Shown here one piece after another: positions 57,713 through 64,000 of a DNA stretch of 64,000 bases (its first letter is position 1; every line of letters begins with the position of its first letter). The DNA is taken from contig CP166298.1 in assembly GCA_041281825.1 (NCBI GenBank), forward strand, positions 5,890,001-5,954,000, written 5' to 3'. The notes below the pieces were generated by a model. It had not been told where the DNA came from. It saw only the letters and a program-made list of their open reading frames with translations, and did no database searches. The translations under genes were made by a program, and so were the position numbers. The stretch comes from Paenibacillus_D tarimensis_A. Its GTDB lineage: Bacteria > Bacillota > Bacilli > Paenibacillales > Paenibacillaceae.

Positions 57713-57752
57713 GAAGAGAACCCGGCGAATGACCGCCGGGTTCTCTTTGTTT
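57713..57752 (+). terminator. Terminator of the FAD oxidoreductase gene
   Basis: AGAGAACCCGGCG and CGCCGGGTTCTCT form a 13-bp stem followed by TTGTTTATT. Confidence 0.92.
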
Positions 57753-58036
57753 ATTAGAAGGATATGAACCACAGCAACAAAAGCAATGTCGCAAACTTAT
57801 ATTTATTTCATAACTTTGACACCTCGAGAGTGTTGGAGGACAATTGAATAAGTTACGTATTTTTCTGTATAGGCCGGCGGCGGAAATAGATTTGGCATTG
57901 CGATTGTCCAGTCTCACCCAGTAGGACTGGTGTAAAAATGTACCCTAAATGAGCTATTTTATGATGATTGATTTATTCTGCGATAAAAATATAAATTAAA
58001 ATGAAAATATAGTTCTAGACAAAAGGAAGGTGAATT
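57753..58036. other. Intergenic region before the two-component operon
   Basis: The right part becomes A/T-rich. It holds an inverted pair CCAGTC/GACTGG near 57910-57935, which could be an operator, and a promoter at 57968-57995. No gene is seen. Confidence 0.45.
57968..57995 (+). promoter_or_regulatory. Promoter of the bacitracin-type cassette
   Basis: TTGATT, 16 nt and TATAAA, about 40 nt before the response regulator start. Confidence 0.55.
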
Positions 58037-58750
58037 ATGGAAGATGTTCGAGTGCTCATTGCCGAAGATGTACGGGAAATTAGTGATATATTAAAAAAAT
58101 ATTTGGAACGAGAGTTCTATAAAGTGGATGTTGCAGTAAACGGAGAAGAAGCCCTCCATTTGTTCGATAAAAACAGCTATAACCTTGTTATATTGGATCT
58201 CATGATGCCAAAGGTGGACGGTATAGAAGTATGCAGAAGACTTCGTAGCAAAACCAATGTCCCCATCCTGATGCTCACGGCCAAGGACCATGAGGTAGAA
58301 AAGATTTTAGGCCTGAGCATTGGTGCGGATGATTATATCACCAAGCCATTCAGCATCAACGAGGTGGTCGCCAGAGTGAAAGCGCTCATAAGGAGATTTT
58401 TAATCCTGGGCAGTGGTGGACAAGTCTATGAGAAATCAATGATCCAATTCAAGGGCATCTCGATCGATCTAAAAAAATATACGGCCAATATTGCCGGGGA
58501 AGAGATCTCACTAACTGCGAGAGAGTTTGAACTATTAAAGTTCTTCATTTCCCATCCTGAACAGGTATTTACCAAGAGACAACTTTTTCGCAATGTGTGG
58601 GACAGCAACTATTTAGAAGACGATAACACGGTGATGGTACACATCAGAAAGCTCCGTAAGAAAATAGAAACGGACCCTTCTAATCCGCAATTTATTCAAA
58701 CGGTCTGGGGAATCGGATACAAATTTACAGGTGAAAAAGATGAATCATAA
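58037..58750 (+). CDS. OmpR-family response regulator
   Basis: The 237-residue regulator has a receiver domain with the phosphorylated Asp54 (VILDLMMPKVDG) and Lys in TKPFS, and a winged-helix output domain (about 135-232) with GYKF at the end. AGGAAGGTGAA precedes the ATG. The kinase gene overlaps its last codons by 11 nt. With the following ABC transporter and UppP genes it resembles the sensing pair of bacitracin resistance loci. Base composition is more A/T-rich than in the flanking genes. Confidence 0.92.
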   Translation: MEDVRVLIAEDVREISDILKKYLEREFYKVDVAVNGEEALHLFDKNSYNLVILDLMMPKVDGIEVCRRLRSKTNVPILMLTAKDHEVEKILGLSIGADDYITKPFSINEVVARVKALIRRFLILGSGGQVYEKSMIQFKGISIDLKKYTANIAGEEISLTAREFELLKFFISHPEQVFTKRQLFRNVWDSNYLEDDNTVMVHIRKLRKKIETDPSNPQFIQTVWGIGYKFTGEKDES

Positions 58751-59768
58751 TCAGCATCTCTTATTCATTTTTATCATTCAATCGATTGTCATCACCGGGC
58801 TCTTGATTCTGGAATTCAATGACGATGCGCCCGAGATGATCAGATGGTCTTTATTAGCAGTGCTCTGCGTTACAAGCGGATTTCTTTACTTCCTCAGATT
58901 CCGTTCACTCACCAGACTTAAGCAAATGGCTGCGGAGCTTAGACGAGCCTCGAACGGAAATTTGAAGACAAGATTATTTGCCAAAGATGATGAAGTTTGG
59001 AATGAAGTGATTTTTTCGATAAATGAATTATTGGAGAAGTTGGAAAACGTTCAAATCGAGACGATAAAATCCCAGACAGCAAGAAGACGTCTTCTCTCCA
59101 ATATTTCGCATGATATCCGGACTCCCCTTACGTCTATTATTGGCTATGTGAATGCCCTTACAGATGATATCGTAGTTTCAGAAGTGGAGAAACAGGAATA
59201 CCTTGAGATCGTGTCCAAGAAATCTAACGGCCTGAAGGAATTGATCGATGAAATATTTATGATGGCGAAGCTGGATGCGGACGAAATGCCTTATAAGCTG
59301 GAATCTCTTGATTTTGCAGAAATGATTAGAGAGTCGCTATTAGCGTTTTTGCCTGAATTGAAAATAAATGAAATAGATCTGCATATCAGTATTCCAGATG
59401 AGGAGTGCCTCATACTCGCAGATCATCTAGGTGTTATGCGAATCATAGGCAATATCATCAAGAATGCCATGTATTATGGGAGAGAGGGAAAAGTACTAGG
59501 GGTGGAGCTCACCCAAACCGCCGAAGAATACCAATTGCTGATTTGGGATCGGGGCCCCGGTATTTCAAAAGCGGATCTTGCGAATGTGTTCGAGAGAATG
59601 TACCGAGCCGATCAATCCAGGACCCTGCTCAACGAAGGCAGCGGCTTAGGTCTTGCCATTGCAAAAGCTCTGGTTGAGAAGAACTGCGGAAGGATATGGG
59701 TGGAGAGTATACCGTGGCAAAAGACGGTTTTCATTATAACATTTAAGAAACAGTTAAAGAATAGATAA
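58740..59768 (+). CDS. Small sensor histidine kinase, bacitracin-sensing type
   Basis: The kinase of about 342 residues has two membrane helices with only a short loop between them (about 6-50), a HAMP-like linker, the phosphorylated His (NISHDIRTPLTSIIGYV, about 124) and an ATPase domain with NIIKNAMYYG, DRGPGI and GSGLGLAI. The lack of an extracellular sensing domain is typical of intramembrane-sensing kinases that work with ABC transporters against cell-wall antibiotics. I chose the ATG at 58740 with AGGTG in front; the frame opens at a GTG three codons earlier. Confidence 0.88.
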   Translation: MNHNQHLLFIFIIQSIVITGLLILEFNDDAPEMIRWSLLAVLCVTSGFLYFLRFRSLTRLKQMAAELRRASNGNLKTRLFAKDDEVWNEVIFSINELLEKLENVQIETIKSQTARRRLLSNISHDIRTPLTSIIGYVNALTDDIVVSEVEKQEYLEIVSKKSNGLKELIDEIFMMAKLDADEMPYKLESLDFAEMIRESLLAFLPELKINEIDLHISIPDEECLILADHLGVMRIIGNIIKNAMYYGREGKVLGVELTQTAEEYQLLIWDRGPGISKADLANVFERMYRADQSRTLLNEGSGLGLAIAKALVEKNCGRIWVESIPWQKTVFIITFKKQLKNR

Positions 59769-59821
59769 GTAGCAAATAAACCTTTCTTTTTATAATGAAC
59801 TATAGAAGGAGGTGCTGCATC

Positions 59822-60742
59822 ATGAGCATTGTTATCAAAACCACCGATCTGACAAAAAATTACGGCAATCAGACATCGGTGGACCATGTGAATATGACAG
59901 TAAGGCAAGGCGGTATTTATGGCTTTCTCGGTCGTAACGGCGCAGGCAAGACAACCACGATCCGTATGCTGGTCGGGTTGATTAAACCTACCCACGGAGA
60001 AATCGAAATTTTTGGCGAAAATTTTTTCAAGAATCAAAAGGAGATTTTACGCCGGGTCGGATCTATCGTTGAAGTTCCGGGGTTTTATGAAAACCTTACC
60101 GCCAAGGAAAATCTGCTGATTAATGCCAAAATCATGGGTATCCATAAGAAACATATTATCGAGGAAACCCTGGAGATCGTAGGACTGCAGGATGAAACCA
60201 GCAAGCTGGTGGGGAAATATTCCTTGGGTATGAAGCAGAGGCTGGGGATCGCCAGAGCGCTTCTCCATTATCCGGAACTGCTGATCTTGGATGAGCCTAC
60301 GAATGGGCTGGACCCTATCGGCATCAAGGAGATGCGAAAGCTTATTAGAGCGCTGGCTGAAGAAAGAAAGATCACGATCCTGATTTCCAGCCACATTTTA
60401 TCGGAGATTGAACAGGTGGCTGATCATATAGGGATTATTCATGAAGGGAAGCTTCTGGAGGAGATTTCATCTGAACAGCTTCGGAAAACAAACCGTAAAT
60501 ACCTGGAATTACAGGTATCTGATGACCACAAAGCAGCTATGCTGTTGGAGACGCACTTCCATACTCATGACTATGAAGTGTATCATGAAGGCCTTATCCG
60601 CATATATTCACATCTGGGGCAACAGGGGCAGATCAATAAAGTATTTGTGCAACATGAAATTGAAGTGTCGAAGATCATGCTAAGCGAAGATAGGCTGGAA
60701 GATTATTTTATGAGGTTGGTGGGAGGCGGCACAATTGGTTAA
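59822..60742 (+). CDS. bcrA: ABC transporter ATPase, BcrA-like
   Basis: The 306-residue ATPase has the Walker A GRNGAGKTTT, the signature YSLGMKQRLGIARALL and the Walker B LLILDEPTNGLDPIG. Its length and C-terminal extension match BcrA of Bacillus licheniformis, which with BcrB exports or removes bacitracin. AAGGAGGTG precedes the ATG. The stop overlaps the start of the permease gene by 8 nt. Confidence 0.88.
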   Translation: MSIVIKTTDLTKNYGNQTSVDHVNMTVRQGGIYGFLGRNGAGKTTTIRMLVGLIKPTHGEIEIFGENFFKNQKEILRRVGSIVEVPGFYENLTAKENLLINAKIMGIHKKHIIEETLEIVGLQDETSKLVGKYSLGMKQRLGIARALLHYPELLILDEPTNGLDPIGIKEMRKLIRALAEERKITILISSHILSEIEQVADHIGIIHEGKLLEEISSEQLRKTNRKYLELQVSDDHKAAMLLETHFHTHDYEVYHEGLIRIYSHLGQQGQINKVFVQHEIEVSKIMLSEDRLEDYFMRLVGGGTIG

Positions 60743-61472
60743 TTTGCTATATACGGAAATCTTAAAACTGAAACGCTCTAGGATGTTTCTGTTAAGCATC
60801 ATTGGCTCTGCAGTGGCCCCTTTTATGGTCGTGGTTTCTACCTACATACATATTAAGACGAAAAAACCAACTTTGTTTGTTTCTTTTGAGGAGATATTTT
60901 TCGATTCCAATTTGTACACGGTTTTATTAGTAGGAGTTCCTTTGTATGGTGTGGTTACGGCGTATCTTTTTAATCGGGAATATACAGAGGATACTCTGAA
61001 AAACCTGTTAACGATCCCGGTATCCCGAACTAGCATTATGTTGAGTAAGATGCTTCTCTTGTTCTTGTGGATCATGCTGCTGACCTTAGTTGCATGGGGG
61101 CTGACGCTTCTGCTGGGCGTACTTGGACAGTTCGAAGGGTTAAGCACCTTGTTGATCGTGGATTCCTTGCGGAAATTTATGATCGCAGGAGTGTTTCTCT
61201 TTATTCTATCAACTCCCATCATTCTGATCACCATCGTGCTGAAAAACTTTGTACCGACAATAGTTTTGACCATTGTTATAACACTGATCAATGTCATGAG
61301 CTCCAATTCTGACTACAAAGGATTGATTCCGTGGACAGCCGCATTCGATATTGCGAATGGCACGCTTATACCAGCGTATCCACCGGAATATTCTTATATC
61401 GTCATTGGGGCTACCTCGATTACTGGATTTATAACGACTCTAGTTTACTTCAGGAAGGCGGATATTCACTAA
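60735..61472 (+). CDS. bcrB: ABC transporter permease, BcrB-like
   Basis: The 245-residue protein has about six hydrophobic helices, a soluble start MVNLLYTEILKLKRS and the FNREYTEDTLKNLLTIPVSR loop of ABC-2-type permeases. The start is TTG at 60735 with GGGAGG in front and overlaps the ATPase gene. It should form the membrane part of a bacitracin-type exporter. Its stop shares a base with the uppP start. Confidence 0.82.
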   Translation: MVNLLYTEILKLKRSRMFLLSIIGSAVAPFMVVVSTYIHIKTKKPTLFVSFEEIFFDSNLYTVLLVGVPLYGVVTAYLFNREYTEDTLKNLLTIPVSRTSIMLSKMLLLFLWIMLLTLVAWGLTLLLGVLGQFEGLSTLLIVDSLRKFMIAGVFLFILSTPIILITIVLKNFVPTIVLTIVITLINVMSSNSDYKGLIPWTAAFDIANGTLIPAYPPEYSYIVIGATSITGFITTLVYFRKADIH

Positions 61473-62272
61473 TGTACGACATCATTTGCGCCATTGTGCT
61501 CGGTATTGTTGAAGGATTGACGGAATTTCTTCCGGTCTCGTCTACAGGTCACTTGATCTTAGTCGGTGACGTATTAGGCTTTGAAGGAGATGCGGCGACA
61601 ACGTTCAAGATCGTGATTCAGCTAGGAGCTGTGATGGCCGTACTTGTGCTTTACTGGACAAGGTACATGGATATCCTTAAAAATTTTCTATCCTTCAATT
61701 TCTCAGCAAGAAAGAAGTTGAATGCGATTCACATGGTGATTGCTATGATTCCCGCATTAATTATTTATCTGATCTTTAAAGATTACATCAAATTCTATCT
61801 GTTCGGACCGGCTCCCGTCCTGATCGGTTTAATCATCGGCGGCATCCTGATGCTTATAGCTGCACGGGTCAAACGAAAGGTAACCGCCGAGGATACCGAC
61901 GACATTACTTACAAGCAAGCGCTTGGTATTGGATTATTCCAATGTTTCGCGCTATGGCCCGGGTTCTCAAGATCGGGATCGACAATATCCGGTGGGCTGC
62001 TACTTGGTACTAGCCAGAAAGCTGCCGCGGACTTTACGTTCATCATCTCCGTCCCGGTTATGCTCGGTGCAACAATATTGGACATGTACGATAGCCGCGA
62101 GATAATAAACGGGGATAATCTTATCCTGTTCCTGGTTGGTTTCATTACCGCCTTTGTCGTAGCGATAATCGCGGTGGTCACGTTTCTAAACCTGATTAAA
62201 CGTCTTAGATTGGAGTGGTTCGCGTTTTATCGCTTCGCGCTTGCGGCGGTCTTCTTCATCTTTGTGATGTGA
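61472..62272 (+). CDS. uppP: Undecaprenyl-diphosphatase (BacA/UppP family)
   Basis: The 266-residue membrane enzyme removes a phosphate from undecaprenyl diphosphate, the bacitracin target. The catalytic motifs EGLTEFLPVSSTGHLI (14-29) and FSRSGSTISGG are intact. The ATG shares its A with the permease stop (TAATG), so translation is coupled; the open frame reaches further upstream into bcrB. ABC transporter plus UppP is the arrangement of bcrABD in enterococci. Confidence 0.92.
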   Translation: MYDIICAIVLGIVEGLTEFLPVSSTGHLILVGDVLGFEGDAATTFKIVIQLGAVMAVLVLYWTRYMDILKNFLSFNFSARKKLNAIHMVIAMIPALIIYLIFKDYIKFYLFGPAPVLIGLIIGGILMLIAARVKRKVTAEDTDDITYKQALGIGLFQCFALWPGFSRSGSTISGGLLLGTSQKAAADFTFIISVPVMLGATILDMYDSREIINGDNLILFLVGFITAFVVAIIAVVTFLNLIKRLRLEWFAFYRFALAAVFFIFVM

Positions 62273-62327
62273 GCTTTTTTTCGGACGATAACTCTTTCGA
62301 CTTACGCTTAGCCTACACAACAAGCAG

Positions 62328-62423
62328 AAACGGCTGTCGCCGTCCTTTATCGGGACAGCATCGTTTCGCTCGCGATGAAAGATAAGCTTGTATAAGAGTG
62401 AAACTTATACTTTCTTATCTTTT
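62328..62423. repeat. Structured intergenic repeat, copy B
   Basis: It has the same layout as copy A at 40095-40185: AAACGGCTGTCGCCGTCCT, then CGTTTCGC, then an arm ending with GTATAAG, AGTGAAA, CTTATAC. The outer stem changes from ATATAAG/CTTATAT to AGATAAG/CTTATCT, which keeps pairing. It lies between uppP and ywhD, which converge. Confidence 0.85.
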
Positions 62424-62459
62424 AAAAAAAGCAGCCGTCTCCAAGACAAGCCGCTTTCC
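62424..62459 (-). terminator. Terminator of ywhD
   Basis: AAAGC and GCTTT enclose GTCT, TGG, AGAC, and a run of seven T follows on the minus strand. Confidence 0.6.
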
Positions 62460-62471
62460 TCTTCCTACACA

Positions 62472-62978
62472 CTACCCCTCCAAAGCGTCCTTCAGTTCCG
62501 GCGAGCGGTTCCACCACTCCTCATTGTGTTTGATCAGCAAGTCTCGCAGCAGTCCCTTTTCCTTGCCGCCGAGGTTCTCGACCATAATGCGTCTCTTGAG
62601 CGCATAATCGAGCCGATTCACATGATCGGCGAGAATCTTCCAGCCGCGGCGCGCTTCGGAATCGATCAGCATCTCACAAGCGGTTGCGCCCGCATAATAG
62701 GATCCTTCCTCCGCCCGGTCGACGGCTACCCAGACGATCCAGCATGGACGGCCGCTCGGAACTTCTTCCTTATTCGTGCTGAACTTGATCCCCCGCTCCA
62801 CCTTGCTCTTGGCGTGCATCGCACCGATATCGATATAAGCCTCGTCACCATCGATAATAACGCAGGAGACCGAGTTCAAATCGATCGAGCCCGCTCCAAA
62901 GCCTTTATGTTCCTTTTTGCTGACTACGTTCAGCGACAGTGATTTCTTCTCTTTTTTTTCCGGATTGCTTTGATCCAT
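62472..62978 (-). CDS. ywhD: YwhD-family protein
   Basis: The 168-residue protein matches the Bacillus YwhD family in length and in context near pbpG and speEB, but its function is unknown. It starts with a basic/acidic stretch (NPEKKEKKS), and has the GSIDLNSVSCVIIDGDEAYID and WWNRSPELKDAL segments. AAGGAG precedes the ATG. It is convergent with uppP. In Bacillus it lies next to pbpG, so the flavoprotein, sigma and bacitracin-type genes have been inserted between them here, or ywhD has moved. Confidence 0.8.
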   Translation of the reverse strand: MDQSNPEKKEKKSLSLNVVSKKEHKGFGAGSIDLNSVSCVIIDGDEAYIDIGAMHAKSKVERGIKFSTNKEEVPSGRPCWIVWVAVDRAEEGSYYAGATACEMLIDSEARRGWKILADHVNRLDYALKRRIMVENLGGKEKGLLRDLLIKHNEEWWNRSPELKDALEG

Positions 62979-63138
62979 TCTCTACAACACTCCTTTTCCG
63001 TTCCTTGACTTAGCCCCCAAACCCGCGCCGTTCACGGCTTTGGGGGCTGTCCGCAGATTAATTCCATTTTAGCTAATATTCCGTGAAAAGCAAACATATA
63101 CATGCTGTAGATGCTTGTCAACGGGAGGTAATCGGCCA

Positions 63139-64000
63139 ATGATCCCACGCTATACAAAACGAATTACGCTTGCTGCGCTCATCGCAATCCTGCTTGCCGT
63201 CTCCATGAAGGAGGGGTTCGGGGAGGCTTGGATGGCCCAGTACACCTATGCGCTCGCTCCGGCAGCCAAACCGGAAACGAAGACGAGTCCGCCCCGTCCG
63301 GTCGAAACGCCCGAGCCCAATACGGTGATGAAGCCCAAACCCCAGGCTTTGAGCAATCGGATTGTCGAATATCATATCGACGTCCATCTGCATGAGGAAA
63401 CAAATACGCTGCACGGGCAACAGACGGTCACATGGACCAACCCCGGCAAAAAACAGGTGTCCGAGCTCTATTTCCACCTCTATCCGAACGCTTTTCTATC
63501 CGGAGATACGACATTCATGCGCGAGTCGGGCGGAAGACTGCGAGAGGACAAGGCCACGCACAACAGCACCGGATACATGAGACTGGAATCGCTGCAAACG
63601 CCGGAGGGTTACAATCTCCTTCCGAGATTTCATTATGTCCAGCCCGATGACGCCAACGCTAATGATATGACGCTTGCAACACTGCGGCTTCCGAACCCGG
63701 TAGCGCCCGGAGAGTCGGTCACGCTGCGGATGGCATTCCAGGTCATGCTGCCTCAAGTATTCGCACGTATGGGGTATTCGGACAATTTTATTATGGCGGG
63801 ACAGTGGTTTCCCAAGCTGGCCAAATATGAAACGGCAGGAACGCGCGGGCGGCTCCATGAAGGCTGGGTCACCCACCAGTACCACGGCAACTCCGAATTT
63901 TACAGCGATTTCGGTATTTACAGCGTGCGGATTCAAGTTCCTGAAGAGTATAAAGTCGCGGCTACCGGATTCCCAGTTAAAAGTATCGTCAAACAAGGCG
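63139..64000 (+). CDS. M1-type metallopeptidase, N-terminal part (gene runs off the right edge)
   Basis: The 287 codons seen begin with a signal or anchor segment (ITLAALIAILLAVS), a Pro-rich linker, and then the beta-sandwich N-terminal domain of M1 aminopeptidases (IVEYHIDVHLHEETNTLHGQQTVTW, FHLYPNAF, MAGQWFPKLAKYE). The zinc motif HExxH should lie beyond the window. GGGAGG is 10 nt before the ATG at 63139. It is divergent from ywhD. The enzyme class is inferred from the N-terminal domain only. Confidence 0.75.
   Translation, partial: MIPRYTKRITLAALIAILLAVSMKEGFGEAWMAQYTYALAPAAKPETKTSPPRPVETPEPNTVMKPKPQALSNRIVEYHIDVHLHEETNTLHGQQTVTWTNPGKKQVSELYFHLYPNAFLSGDTTFMRESGGRLREDKATHNSTGYMRLESLQTPEGYNLLPRFHYVQPDDANANDMTLATLRLPNPVAPGESVTLRMAFQVMLPQVFARMGYSDNFIMAGQWFPKLAKYETAGTRGRLHEGWVTHQYHGNSEFYSDFGIYSVRIQVPEEYKVAATGFPVKSIVKQG

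Overview
This window looks like a chromosomal segment from an endospore-forming Bacillales bacterium, most probably Paenibacillus or a close relative. The inference rests on sporulation genes (spo0F, bofA, yaaL, a YhcN-type lipoprotein, a YjcZ-type miniprotein), on a Bacillus-type signal recognition particle RNA of about 270 nt, and on gene order that follows Bacillus subtilis over long stretches (hprK-lgt-ppaX-yvoF-his, yvcD-trxB-rapZ-yvcK, SRP RNA-dnaX-yaaK-recR-yaaL-bofA-rrn, rpmE-rho-murA-fba-spo0F-pyrG-rpoE-argS-ywiB, speB-speE-pbpG-ywhD). The species cannot be named from the sequence alone.

Layout. Positions 1-13750, all minus strand: the start of yvcK, rapZ, a ROK glucokinase, trxB with a TPR gene, prs, hisJ, and a compact histidine operon hisZ-G-D-B-H-F-IE that has no hisA. 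Positions 13928-14580: a short plus-strand sporulation-like block. Positions 14613-21572, minus: an acetyltransferase, ppaX, lgt, hprK, an MsmX-type ABC ATPase, a PucR/CdaR-like regulator and a TagO-type sugar-phosphate transferase. Positions 21653-27575, minus: one ribosomal operon with tandem promoters, in the order 16S-5S-23S-tRNA(Met, Val, Asp, Phe, Tyr, Lys) and then a terminator. Positions 27628-35333: bofA, yaaL, recR, yaaK, dnaX and the SRP RNA, with an M3 peptidase (plus strand) and a PAS histidine kinase inserted. Positions 35356-44251, minus: a sporulation lipoprotein, rpmE, a radical SAM protein, rho, murA, fba, spo0F, pyrG and rpoE. Positions 44586-64000: a subtilase, argS-ywiB, an AraC regulator, speEB, pbpG, two flavoproteins, a frameshifted ECF sigma gene, a bacitracin-resistance-like cassette (two-component system, ABC transporter, UppP), ywhD, and the start of an M1-type peptidase.

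Most of the window is core metabolism and information processing: histidine and polyamine synthesis, PRPP supply, CTP synthesis, cell-wall precursors, carbon-catabolite control and DNA replication. The most interesting points are the 5S gene lying between 16S and 23S, the missing hisA, a pyrG leader whose start site and terminator fit control by reiterative transcription, two copies of a structured intergenic repeat with a compensatory base-pair change, two tandem-repeat arrays in front of bofA, a ribosome-binding site buried in the rpmE terminator, and the frameshifted sigma factor. I did not find an unmistakably new multi-gene system. The structured repeats and the unassigned radical SAM protein are the best candidates for undescribed biology.
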